From: Stappia stellulata | Lineage (GTDB): Bacteria > Pseudomonadota > Alphaproteobacteria > Rhizobiales > Stappiaceae | NCBI RefSeq assembly: GCF_020176715.1 | Contig: NZ_JAIVMF010000011.1 | Location: 92,906 to 156,905, forward strand | Length of the DNA stretch: 64,000 nucleotides | Reading direction: 5' to 3' | Shown: positions 42,601 through 49,751 of the stretch, piece after piece | Layout of the letters: every line of letters starts with the position of its first letter | Position numbering within the stretch: position 1 is the first letter of the stretch | Notes under the pieces: model-generated | Told to the model about the DNA's origin: nothing | Seen by the model: the letters and a program-made list of their open reading frames with translations, nothing else | The model's database searches: none | Position numbers and translations under genes: made by a program

Positions 42601-43210
42601 GCTGATCTTCATGGAGTTCCACCGCCTCGACGACGGCGCGCGGGAAGCCCGTGGCCTCGGTCTCGGACTGTCGATCGTGGAGCGCATCGCACGGGTCTTG
42701 AACCATCCCGTCTCCCTGCGCTCGACAGCGGGCGTGGGGTCCCGCTTTTCGCTCTCCGTCCCGCTCGCCGCGACCGTGCCCGTCCTGACGGAGCCGGCAC
42801 CGCCGCCGCCCGCCCCCGGGGCCCTCGACGGCCTGCATGTGCTCGCCATCGACAACGAACCGCAGATCCTCGACGGCATGCGGGTCCTGCTGACCGGCTG
42901 GGGGTGCCAGGTCACCATCGCCCATGACCCGCTGGAGGCGGCGCGCAAGACGACGGAGGCCGGTCAGCAACCGGACGTGCTGATCGTCGACTACCATCTC
43001 GACGAAGGCACCGGCGTCGAGGCGGTGGTGCAACTGCGCTGGCGCTTCGGCGTCGAATTGCCGGCGATCCTGATCACCGCCGACCGCACCCAGGCCGTGC
43101 GCGCGGAAGCCGCCGACAAGACCATCGACCTGCTCAACAAGCCGGTGAAACCGGCCGCGCTGCGCGCGCTGCTGTCCCGATTGCGGCTGTCGCGGTCCGC
43201 CGCCGAATAG
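39686..43210 (+). CDS. Hybrid histidine kinase with N-terminal sodium/solute symporter (SSF) domain, CrbS/CbrA-like
   Basis: 1174 residues. Residues ~1-500 form a 13-helix SLC5/SSF domain (YALSLSVYCTSWTFFGSVG, KSERITSIADFIGARYG). A STAC-like linker follows, then a PAS domain (~625-750, LDQVRQGIAVYDRDLRL), a coiled coil (VRERTLELTHVNEELS), HisKA with His820 in AAGHDILQPLNAARL, HATPase (DTGIGIPESK, RGLGLGLSIVERI) and a C-terminal receiver with Asp1102 in VDYHLDEGTG. Family members couple transport-like sensing of acetate or nutrients to phosphorelay (CrbS, CbrA). The NarL-type regulator and ActP-like symporter operon ~1-2 kb away fit a CrbS-CrbR circuit. Confidence 0.93.
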   Translation: MLEGWVVVVSALGYILSLFAIASYGDRKARTMPPGRGRPLIYALSLSVYCTSWTFFGSVGTATRSGLEFLTIYIGPVLVFALGYPLLRRIIRLAKSERITSIADFIGARYGKSQSVAAVVAIIAVIGIIPYIALQLKAVSLSVTTMVDQIDLSGGVGPLSFFSDITLIIAIGMAIFAWLFGTRHIDATEHQEGLMLAIAAEAVVKLIAFLAVGIWVTYGLYDGPGALASAMAGDARVTEVLTGELSGGNWIVMTLLSFFAVLMLPRQFHVTVTENNSSEELKRATWLFPLYLVAINVFVVPIAAAGMIAFTPATNPDTYVLALPIAADQPWLALFAFVGGLSAATAMVIVATVALAIMISNDLVMPLVLRRSSEDAIISSSGEDMSRILLLIRRVAIFVTLLLAYAYFRAAGDTAALTSIGLLSFAAIAQFAPAFFGGLIWRRATARGAIAGMTSGFAIWVYTLLLPTFAQSGLISDTFLESGPFGLWLLRPQALFSLAFDPLTHGVFWSLSVNLAAYILVSLSRAPEPIERLQANIFVPSELSPAPGLRLWRTSVTVGELQATIARYLGEERTERSFQRFTRERGRDMDADAPADAQIIRFSEQLLASAIGAASSRLVLSLLVKRSDPSGKGALKLLDDATVAIQYNRDLLQTALDQVRQGIAVYDRDLRLICWNRQFRELLGLPAEYGQVGTPLDAIIRYNAKRGAFGNDPVEVIVSDRIDKLAVRQETFQEHLETEATVLEVRTNPMPGGGIVTTYTDITERVLAEEALARANETLERRVRERTLELTHVNEELSNAKRLADEANLGKTRFLAAAGHDILQPLNAARLYASSLTERFADGELRHLVQNVGASLESVEEIIGAVLDISRLDTGALNPEITVFRIEEILNPLRMEFEPIAREKNLDLRILPSGLSVRSDRRLLRRLLQNLVSNAIKYTRAGKVLVGVRKRGGKVVIEVFDTGIGIPESKQKLIFMEFHRLDDGAREARGLGLGLSIVERIARVLNHPVSLRSTAGVGSRFSLSVPLAATVPVLTEPAPPPPAPGALDGLHVLAIDNEPQILDGMRVLLTGWGCQVTIAHDPLEAARKTTEAGQQPDVLIVDYHLDEGTGVEAVVQLRWRFGVELPAILITADRTQAVRAEAADKTIDLLNKPVKPAALRALLSRLRLSRSAAE

Positions 43211-43344
43211 ACGCCGCGATGACGGGCGATCAAGCAAGCGTGTAGAGCTTTGACTTGCCTGCAGGCGTCCGGCAAAGGACGCTCAGAGCGCCCGCACCGC
43301 TTCGGTCGCGCGGCCCAGGATCGGGATCCGTCAGGGAGACGAAC

Positions 43345-43944
43345 ATGCATAGTTTGACAAGGATGGCGATTGCCGCGGGCGCCTTTTTCGCAGCCTCGGG
43401 CGTCGCACAGGCGGCCTGCGATGTCGACAAGCCGGGTTCGGAACTGTCGCTGGCGGAGGCGGCGACGGTCTATCACTGTCTCGAAGAGGAGCTGCACGCC
43501 GGATACCTGCAAGGCGACAAGCGCTGGATCCCGAGCGAGTTCGTCAGCGACTATCGCGGCTGGAAGGCGGCGAGCGACTTTCCCGCCGCTCCCGGCTTCC
43601 ATGGCCAGCGGTACCTGGTGACCTTCGTCAATCCGGTCGGCGAGGCCGAATACATGCAGTTCAAGGAAGAGGGCGCGGTAATGCCCGCCGGCAGCGTGCT
43701 CGCCAAGGAATCCTTCATGGTCAACGACGACGGCAAGGTCACCAAAGGCCCGCTCTTCCTGATGCAGAAGGTCGCCGCCGGCACCTCTCCCGAGACCGGC
43801 GACTGGTACTATATGGCGGTCACACCGGGCGGAACGCCGATGACCATGGATGTCGTCGCGGCCTGCAGCGAGTGCCATCAAGGCAATTTCAGCCAGCGCG
43901 ACGGCCTCGGCTATCCGGTCGAGGAAGCGCGCGCCAAACCCTGA
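43345..43944 (+). CDS. Cytochrome P460-like periplasmic protein
   Basis: 199 residues; the start ATG is behind GGGAGACG. A signal peptide (MHSLTRMAIAAGAFFAASGVAQAA) is followed by a P460-type beta fold: KRWIPSEFVSDYRGWKAAS, RYLVTFVNPVGEAEYMQF, FPxGSVLAKE-like MPAGSVLAKESF, and a C-terminal heme-c site C174-SE-C177-H178. Cytochrome P460 members oxidise hydroxylamine/NO, but many homologues lack the Lys cross-link evidence and have unknown roles. It lies 134 bp downstream of the SSF kinase on the same strand and convergent with the NarL-type regulator. Confidence 0.85.
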   Translation: MHSLTRMAIAAGAFFAASGVAQAACDVDKPGSELSLAEAATVYHCLEEELHAGYLQGDKRWIPSEFVSDYRGWKAASDFPAAPGFHGQRYLVTFVNPVGEAEYMQFKEEGAVMPAGSVLAKESFMVNDDGKVTKGPLFLMQKVAAGTSPETGDWYYMAVTPGGTPMTMDVVAACSECHQGNFSQRDGLGYPVEEARAKP

Positions 43945-44004
43945 CCGGCGCCGCCCGGTCGCGCATCAAAGCAAAACCGCGAAGAGCGCGGAATATCCCG
44001 CGTC

Positions 44005-44128
44005 ATACCGGGCAAGCGCAAGCGCGACCCGGTATCGGAGAGCCGAAAACCTGTCCGTTTAAAGGAGTTGCACATCGCAAGACCGTGCCTCGCCGATCCC
44101 GGATCGCAGCTCATGCTGCGTCCGGGAT
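44005..44128. repeat. Two REP-like palindromes in the P460/regulator gap
   Basis: ATACCGGG (44005-44012) pairs with CCCGGTAT (44028-44035). ATCCCGGA (44096-44103) pairs with TCCGGGAT (44121-44128), with an inner CGCAGC/GCTGCG. The second has the ATCCCGGA...TCCGGGATGACA form I recall from intergenic palindromic repeats of alphaproteobacteria. Other copies in the genome would confirm it. Confidence 0.55.
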
Positions 44129-44160
44129 GACACCGTTTCGGAGCCTTGTCATCATCGTCA

Positions 44161-44182
44161 GGGCGCGGCATGTCCCGCGCCC
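44161..44182 (+). terminator. Convergent hairpin terminator
   Basis: An 8-bp stem GGGCGCGG/CCGCGCCC with a 6-nt loop is followed by TTT on the plus strand. It lies between the P460 gene and the convergent regulator. Confidence 0.6.
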
Positions 44183-44212
44183 TTTCGCTCGATCTGCGTC
44201 CGGCAGCGCCTG

Positions 44213-44881
44213 TCAGCGCGCGATTGCCGAGTGCCACTGCCCCTGTTCGATCTTGGAGGCGGCGATCACCGCCTGGGTGCGGCTCTCCACACCGAGCTTT
44301 TGCAGGATCGCGGAGACATGCGCCTTGACGGTCGCCTCGGAGACGCTGAGCTCATAGGCGATCTGCTTGTTCAACAGGCCTTCCGACAGCATCATCAGCA
44401 CACGCACCTGTTGCGGCGTCAGGCTCGACAGGCGCTGCACCATGTCGGCGATCTCGTTGCTTTCGGACGCCAGGTCGACGTCGGGCGGCGTCCAGGTGCC
44501 GCCGTTCATCACCGAAGCCACCGCATCCCGGATCACCTCGATGCCGAGCGACTTCGGGATGAAACCGGATGCGCCAAGCTCCATGCAGCGGCGAATGGTG
44601 GAGACGTCCTCGGTCGCCGAGACGATCACCACCGGCACGCCCTGATACTGCGCGCGCAGATACATCAGGCCGGAGAACCCGCGCATTCCCGGCATCGAAA
44701 GGTCGAGAAGGAGAAGGTCGACCTCGTCGTGGGCATCGAGATCGGCGGCCGCTTCCTCCAGCGATCCGACCTCTGAAATTCCGGCCCCTGGATAAACGGT
44801 TTCAAGCGTTTGGCGCATGGCGCCACGAAACAATGGATGATCGTCGGCAATGACAAAGTGATAGGATGTAGCTTCCGACAC
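44213..44881 (-). CDS. NarL/LuxR-type response regulator (CrbR-like)
   Basis: 222 residues. Start GTG at 44881 behind GGAGGAGG. The receiver has Asp13/14 in IADDHPLFRG and phosphoacceptor Asp60 in LLLLDLSMPGMRG. The output HTH (about 160-212) is LTPQQVRVLMMLSEGLLNKQ ... SEATVKAHVSAILQKLGV. The closest functional analogy is CrbR, the partner of SSF-domain kinase CrbS, which activates acetyl-CoA synthetase and acetate uptake. It is divergent from the DUF4212/symporter operon and probably controls it. Confidence 0.9.
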   Translation of the reverse strand: MSEATSYHFVIADDHPLFRGAMRQTLETVYPGAGISEVGSLEEAAADLDAHDEVDLLLLDLSMPGMRGFSGLMYLRAQYQGVPVVIVSATEDVSTIRRCMELGASGFIPKSLGIEVIRDAVASVMNGGTWTPPDVDLASESNEIADMVQRLSSLTPQQVRVLMMLSEGLLNKQIAYELSVSEATVKAHVSAILQKLGVESRTQAVIAASKIEQGQWHSAIAR

Positions 44882-45262
44882 GCAGTCCTCCTCCCTCCAG
44901 GCCGGCTGTCGTCGCCGGCTCTGAACCCCGCAGGCCGCCAATCGCCTCCCGCCGATTCGCGCGCCGTGTCCCCGAACCTCCGGTTGCCCGGCGTGCCGGC
45001 CCGGATACGGGCGGCCCCTTTGCGCAAGCGCATTATCGACCCTGCCTCGACACGCATCAAGCGAAGAACCGGGACCAAGGCCTTCCGCTGCCGGTCTTGG
45101 CGGGGCACTCCCTGTATTCTCACAGTTTTCGCTTTTTCGAAAGTCGTATAAGCAACCCTGCGGTCAGGGTGCTAAGCGTTCGGGCCAAGCGTCTTGCGCC
45201 CCTGACGGCACATGCGCCACAACACGCGAACAGGGATACGGTCGGACGACGCGGGGGACACA
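44882..45262. other. 381-bp divergent control region (regulator / symporter operon)
   Basis: It holds the GGAGG site of the regulator and GGGGGA of the DUF4212 gene. AT-richer promoter-like DNA is at 45110-45160 (CACAGTTTTCGCTTTTTCG...GTATAAGC). No gene or strong palindrome; a regulator site is expected but not assignable by eye. Confidence 0.45.
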
Positions 45263-45562
45263 ATGACAGGACGCGCTAACACGCCCGGCGGCCGGGACCG
45301 CATCTGGTGGCACCGCACGCTGCGCCTCGCGGCGGTCGTGCTGGGACTGTGGGCTGTCTTCGGCTTTGCCGTCCACGGCCTCGTCGTGCCGCTGAACTCG
45401 CTGGTGATCGCCGGCTTCCCGCTCGGCTTCTACATGGCGGCGCAGGGGTCGCTCATCGCCTTCGTCGTCCTCGTCTTCTGGTTCAGCGCCCGTCAGGACC
45501 GCATCGACCGCGAGGCCGGCGTCGCCGAACCGGACCCCGCCCGCGAGGAGCGGCCGCAATGA
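45263..45562 (+). CDS. DUF4212 sodium/solute symporter small subunit
   Basis: A 99-residue two-helix membrane protein. Start ATG at 45263 with GGGGGA. Conserved DUF4212 pattern: WWHRTLRLAAVVLGLWAVFG (W-x-x-N/H-x-R...L), VVPLNSLVIAGFPLGFYMAA (GFPLGFYxAxQGS is diagnostic) and a C-terminal helix FVVLVFWFSARQDRID. It overlaps the large-subunit gene by 4 bp (ATGA), as always seen for this pair. Confidence 0.93.
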   Translation: MTGRANTPGGRDRIWWHRTLRLAAVVLGLWAVFGFAVHGLVVPLNSLVIAGFPLGFYMAAQGSLIAFVVLVFWFSARQDRIDREAGVAEPDPAREERPQ

Positions 45563-47394
45563 GCCTGCCGCAGCGCGACGACGCCTTCCTCGCCAACCTC
45601 GGGCGGATCTACGGCACCTATGTCGGCGGCTTCATCGCCTTTGTCGCCGCACTCGCCATCCTCGAGCAAATGGGCGTTCCCGACCGGATCATCGGCTATC
45701 TCTTCGTCTTCTTCACACTTGCCGTCTATGCCGGCATCGGCATCGTCACCCGCACGGTGCAGGTCTCGGAATACTACGTCGCCGGACGGCGGGTCCCGGC
45801 CGTCTACAACGGCATGGCGACGGCGGCGGACTGGTTGTCGGGTGCCTCCTTCGTCGGCATGGCCGGCACGCTCTACGCGCTCGGCTACGACGGTCTGGCC
45901 TATGTGATCGGCTGGACCGGCGGCTATGTGCTCGTCGCGGCGCTGGTCGCGCCTTACCTGCGCAAGTTCGGCGCCTACACGGTGCCCGATTTTCTCGCCG
46001 CGCGCTTCGGCGGCAACCTTGCGCGGCTGGTCGGCGTTCTCGTGCTCTTCGCCTGCTCCTTCACCTATGTGGTGGCGCAGATCTATGCGACCGGCATCAT
46101 CGCCTCGCGGTTTCTCGGCATTTCCTTCGAGGTGGCGGTCTATGTCGGCCTTGCCGGCATCCTGCTCTGCTCGATGCTCGGCGGCATGCGCGCCGTCACC
46201 TGGACGCAGGTCGCGCAATATATCGTGCTGATCGTCGCCTATATGCTTCCCGTGGCAATCCTGTCGGCGCAGAAATTCGGCTTTCCCCTCGCCCAGTTCA
46301 CCTATGGCGCGGTCTTGCAGGAAATCGCCTTGCTGGAACAGGATCTGCTCGCGCGCGGCCTTGCCACCGCCGAAACCCTGAAGCCGCATCTGGCGCCCTT
46401 CACCTCGCTCGATCCGCTGAATTTCTTCGCGCTGATCGCCTGCCTGATGGTCGGCACGGCCTCGCTGCCGCATATCCTCATGCGCTATTTCACCACCCTT
46501 TCGGTGCGCGACGCGCGACGCTCGGTCGGCTGGTCGCTGCTCTTCATCCTGCTGCTCTATGTCACGGCCCCGGCCTATGCGGCCTTCGCCAAGCTGGAAA
46601 TCTACCAGAACGTCATCGGCGCCGGCCTCGAGGCGCTGCCGCAGTGGATCTACACCTACGGCAAGCTCGGACTGGTCGACATCTGCGGCGCACATGCGGC
46701 CTCGCCAGACGCGGTGCAGTCGGCCTGCGCCGCCGTGCCCGGAAACGACGGCGTGCTCAGGCTTCCCGATCTCGCCATCGACCGCGACGTGATCGTCATC
46801 GCCATGCCGGAAATCGCCGGCCTGCCCTATGTCATCGCCGGTCTTGTGGCGGCCGGCGGTCTCGCCGCCTCGCTGTCGACCGCCGACGGGCTGCTGCTCG
46901 CCATCGCCAATGCGATGAGCCACGACGTCTACTACCGGATGCTGGACACGCGCGCGCCGGCAAGCCGCCGGCTGGTGATGGCCCGCGTCCTGCTGGTCGG
47001 GGCGGCGGTGCTTGCCGCCTATGTCGCCTCCACGCGCCCGGCCGACATCCTGTCGGTCGTCGCCTGGGCCTTCTCGCTGGCCGCGGCCGGCAATTTTCCG
47101 GCGATCGTGCTCGGCATCTGGTGGAAGCGCTGCACCTCGGCCGGCGCCATCGCCGGCATGATCGCGGGCTTCGGCGTCACGCTCTATTACCTGGCGATGA
47201 CGCAATACGGCGGGATGGCGGAGTGGTTCGGGGTGAAGAACATCTCGGCCGCGCTCTTCGGTCTTCCGGTCGGCTTCGCGGTCACGATCCTCGTCAGCCT
47301 GGCGACCCCTGCGCCCTCACGCGAGGTGCAGGCCCTGATCGACGACATCCGCAAGCCCTCGGGCGGACCGCTGATGCGCGACGGTCCGCTGTGA
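45559..47394 (+). CDS. Cation/acetate-type sodium:solute symporter (ActP-like, VC_2705 subfamily)
   Basis: A 611-residue SSF-family transporter. Start ATG at 45559 after GAGGAG. Features: VSEYYVAGRRVPAVYNGMATAADWLSG split over the first SSF helices, GYDGLAYVIGWTGGYVLVAAL, YTVPDFLAARFG, FTYVVAQIYATG, the long loop typical of the VC_2705 subgroup (~residues 380-430), and LAASLSTADGLLLAIANAMS. It imports a short-chain monocarboxylate such as acetate with Na+ (inference from family and CrbSR context). Operon: DUF4212, this gene, then two small membrane proteins. Confidence 0.92.
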   Translation: MSLPQRDDAFLANLGRIYGTYVGGFIAFVAALAILEQMGVPDRIIGYLFVFFTLAVYAGIGIVTRTVQVSEYYVAGRRVPAVYNGMATAADWLSGASFVGMAGTLYALGYDGLAYVIGWTGGYVLVAALVAPYLRKFGAYTVPDFLAARFGGNLARLVGVLVLFACSFTYVVAQIYATGIIASRFLGISFEVAVYVGLAGILLCSMLGGMRAVTWTQVAQYIVLIVAYMLPVAILSAQKFGFPLAQFTYGAVLQEIALLEQDLLARGLATAETLKPHLAPFTSLDPLNFFALIACLMVGTASLPHILMRYFTTLSVRDARRSVGWSLLFILLLYVTAPAYAAFAKLEIYQNVIGAGLEALPQWIYTYGKLGLVDICGAHAASPDAVQSACAAVPGNDGVLRLPDLAIDRDVIVIAMPEIAGLPYVIAGLVAAGGLAASLSTADGLLLAIANAMSHDVYYRMLDTRAPASRRLVMARVLLVGAAVLAAYVASTRPADILSVVAWAFSLAAAGNFPAIVLGIWWKRCTSAGAIAGMIAGFGVTLYYLAMTQYGGMAEWFGVKNISAALFGLPVGFAVTILVSLATPAPSREVQALIDDIRKPSGGPLMRDGPL

Positions 47395-47422
47395 ACGCTC
47401 CGGCGATGCGGGCGTCGCTTCC

Positions 47423-47710
47423 GTGAGCGTGCTCATCTACCAGATCGCCAATTTCGTGCTGGCGGCGCTGATGTACACGCTGCTCGGGCGGCTGGCGCTG
47501 ACGCTGCTGCTCGGGGCTAGCCACCCGGGGTTCATGCTGCGCGCCTTTGCCCGCCTCACCGATCCGGCCCTGTGGCTGGTGCGGCTGATCACGCCCTCGC
47601 TGGTGCCGCAGGGCCTGCTGCTGATCTTCGCCGTTACCTGGACGATGATCGCGCGCGTGCTGCTCGCGGTCGGTTTCGCCGCCAGCGGCGCACTTTCCGG
47701 GGCGGTGTGA
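47423..47710 (+). CDS. Small membrane protein in the symporter operon
   Basis: 95 residues. It starts at GTG 47423 (MSVLIYQIANFVLAALMYTL) without a clear ribosome site. There are two to three hydrophobic helices separated by FMLRAFARLTDPALWLVRLITP; the TDP-x-L-x-x-(V/L)R-x-x-(T/I)P pattern is reminiscent of YggT-family proteins, but the match is weak. It follows the symporter by 28 bp and precedes the next small gene by 4 bp, so it is probably co-transcribed. Function unknown. Confidence 0.7.
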   Translation: MSVLIYQIANFVLAALMYTLLGRLALTLLLGASHPGFMLRAFARLTDPALWLVRLITPSLVPQGLLLIFAVTWTMIARVLLAVGFAASGALSGAV

Positions 47711-47714
47711 GACG

Positions 47715-48056
47715 ATGACCACCCGCGTCACGGAAACCGGCCGCATTCCGCTTGCCATCGCGGCGCTTGCGCTTCTCAACGGCGTGTTCAACCCCTGGCT
47801 CCTGCCGCAGACGACGGCTGCCGTGATCCTGCTGGCGCCGGGATTGCTCGTGTCCTCCGCCTCGCTCGTCGTCTATCTCGCCTCTCTCTTCGGCGCGCTG
47901 ACGACGCTGGTCGTCGCCGGCATTCCCGCCGCCCTCTACGAGCGCCTCGCCGTCGGGCGCGCCTCGCCCTTCGCGGTCTGCCTCGTCTGGCTCGCGGCAA
48001 CCGCGCTTCTTTCGCTGCCGGCTGCGGGGATGGCCGCGCTTCTGCTTCTGGGATAG
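47715..48056 (+). CDS. Small membrane protein in the symporter operon
   Basis: 113 residues. Start ATG at 47715 (MTTRVTETGRIPLAIAALAL), 4 bp after the previous stop. Three to four hydrophobic segments nearly cover the protein (AVILLAPGLLVSSASLVVYL, FGALTTLVVAGIPAALYERL, FAVCLVWLAATALLSLPAAG). No family recognised. Its tight packing behind the symporter suggests a transport-related accessory role. Confidence 0.72.
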   Translation: MTTRVTETGRIPLAIAALALLNGVFNPWLLPQTTAAVILLAPGLLVSSASLVVYLASLFGALTTLVVAGIPAALYERLAVGRASPFAVCLVWLAATALLSLPAAGMAALLLLG

Positions 48057-48108
48057 GCTTTCGCCTGTTTCGACGTTTCCCCGCCCACGCCTTTCAAGGA
48101 CTTTTCCC

Positions 48109-49062
48109 GTGCCCGAGACGCTTTTTCCGCCGCTGGAGCCCTATGCTTCCGGCATGCTGCCCGTCAGCGAGGTGCATTCGATCTACTATGAGGAATGCGG
48201 CAATCCGGACGGCGTGCCGGTTGTCATGCTGCATGGCGGGCCGGGCGGCGGCGCGGGGGAAATCATGCGCCGCTTTCACGATCCGGCGGTCTATCGCATC
48301 GTGCTGTTCGACCAGCGCGGCTGCGGCCGGTCCATCCCGCATGCGGAGCTGCGCGAAAACACCACCTGGGATCTCGTCGCCGACATCGAGCGGCTGCGCG
48401 AACATCTCGGCATCGAGCGCTGGCAGGTCTTCGGCGGCTCCTGGGGGTCGACGCTTTCGCTGGCCTATGCCGAGACCCATCCCGAGCGGGTGACCTCGCT
48501 GGTGCTGCGCGGCATCTTCCTGCTGCGCCGCGCCGAGCTTTTGTGGTTCTACCAGGAGGGCGCGAGCTGGCTGTATCCCGACCTTTTCGCCGCCTATCGC
48601 GACCTGATCCCCGAGGACGAGCAAAGCGACCTGATCGCCGCCTATCATCGCCGGCTGACGGGAACCGACGAGGCGGAGCGGCTGGAAGCGGCGACCCGCT
48701 GGGCGCGCTGGGAAGGGTCGACGCTCTCGGTGCTGCGCAACCCGGAGCGCGAGGCGGCCTTTTCGGATCCGCATTACGCCCTCGCCTTCGCCCGCATCGA
48801 GGCGCATTATTTCGTCAATGGCGGCTTCTTCACCCATGACGACCAGTTGCTGCGCGATGTCGACCGGGTCCACGGCATCCCGGCGGTCATCGTCCACGGC
48901 CGGCACGACGTGGTCACGCCGATGAAAAACGCCATCGATCTCGCAGCCGCCTGGCCGGAAGCGGACCTGCGGATCGTCGAGGATGCTGGCCACGCGGCGA
49001 GCGAACCGGGCATCGTCTCGGAGCTGGTGGCGGCGACCCGCCGGTTCGCGGCGCACCGCTGA
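48109..49062 (+). CDS. pip: Proline iminopeptidase (prolyl aminopeptidase, S33)
   Basis: A 317-residue alpha/beta-hydrolase that releases N-terminal proline from peptides. Start GTG at 48109 behind AAGGA. The oxyanion region is VMLHGGPGGGAG (residues 39-50), DQRGCGRSIPH follows, and the nucleophile is Ser111 in FGGSWGSTLSLAYA. The catalytic Asp is in HGRHDVVTPM and His in EDAGHAASEP. ALLWFYQEGASWLYPD-like cap helices are typical of monomeric PIPs. Cytosolic, no signal peptide. Confidence 0.93.
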   Translation: MPETLFPPLEPYASGMLPVSEVHSIYYEECGNPDGVPVVMLHGGPGGGAGEIMRRFHDPAVYRIVLFDQRGCGRSIPHAELRENTTWDLVADIERLREHLGIERWQVFGGSWGSTLSLAYAETHPERVTSLVLRGIFLLRRAELLWFYQEGASWLYPDLFAAYRDLIPEDEQSDLIAAYHRRLTGTDEAERLEAATRWARWEGSTLSVLRNPEREAAFSDPHYALAFARIEAHYFVNGGFFTHDDQLLRDVDRVHGIPAVIVHGRHDVVTPMKNAIDLAAAWPEADLRIVEDAGHAASEPGIVSELVAATRRFAAHR

Positions 49063-49074
49063 GGCGGGCCGGAA

Positions 49075-49113
49075 AGATCCGCGTCAGAGGTCCACGTCAG
49101 AGATCCGCGTCAG
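49075..49113. repeat. 13-bp tandem repeat, three copies
   Basis: AGATCCGCGTCAG / AGGTCCACGTCAG / AGATCCGCGTCAG; copies 1 and 3 are identical, copy 2 has two changes. The array bridges the convergent pip and yjbQ genes, and the yjbQ stop codon (49110-49112) lies in the last copy. Confidence 0.9.
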
Positions 49114-49589
49114 GTGCCCAGATAGCGCAGCGTCAGGCTGCGCTGATGCGGATCGCGGCGGTGCTCCACCAGATAGATCTCCTGCCAGGTGCCGAGGTCG
49201 AGCCGTCCGGCCACCACCGGGACCTGCAGGCTGACGTCGGTCAGCATGGTCTTGACGTGGGCCGGCATGTCGTCCGGCCCTTCCGAGCGATGGCGCCAGG
49301 GCGCATCCTCCGGGGCAAGCCCTGCAAGCGCGTCCAGAAGATCGGCCTGCACGTCGGGATCGGCGTTTTCCTGGATGGTGAGCGAGGCGGAGGTGTGGCG
49401 CAGGAAGAGCGACACGGCGCCGTCGCGGGCGGTCTGCTCGCTCAGCCAGTCGTCGATACGCCGGCCGATGCCGTAGAATCCGCGGCCACGGGTCGCCACG
49501 ACGAGGCGGCCCATGCGTTGCCGCAGGTCGAGGCCATCGTCCTCGAAGGTCCAGGACTGGTCGCTCAGGCCGGTTCGGGAACGGGTCAT
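49110..49589 (-). CDS. yjbQ: YjbQ family protein (UPF0047, secondary thiamine-phosphate synthase type)
   Basis: 159 residues from the ATG at 49589 (MTRSRTGLSDQSW). Family markers: GFYGIGRRIDDWL, SLFLRHTSASLTIQENADPD (HTSAxLxxxENxDPDV is diagnostic), DMPAHVKTMLTDVSLQVPV and GTWQEIYLVEHR. E. coli YjbQ has weak thiamine-phosphate-synthase activity, but the true role is unsettled. A TTG ten codons upstream, with GGGAGG downstream of it, makes that longer start unlikely. Confidence 0.93.
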   Translation of the reverse strand: MTRSRTGLSDQSWTFEDDGLDLRQRMGRLVVATRGRGFYGIGRRIDDWLSEQTARDGAVSLFLRHTSASLTIQENADPDVQADLLDALAGLAPEDAPWRHRSEGPDDMPAHVKTMLTDVSLQVPVVAGRLDLGTWQEIYLVEHRRDPHQRSLTLRYLGT

Positions 49590-49751
49590 GATCGCGCGTG
49601 TTCCTCCCTTTTGCCGCAACTATGTGAGGAGCGCGCCGACAGCGCAAGCGCGGCAGGGCTTGGCAGGCGAATGCCCAGGCTTTAGCCTGCGCTCCGCACC
49701 GCGTTTCCGCGGGGCGCTTTCGAAGGCACCGACGACAGGATACCGGCCTCC

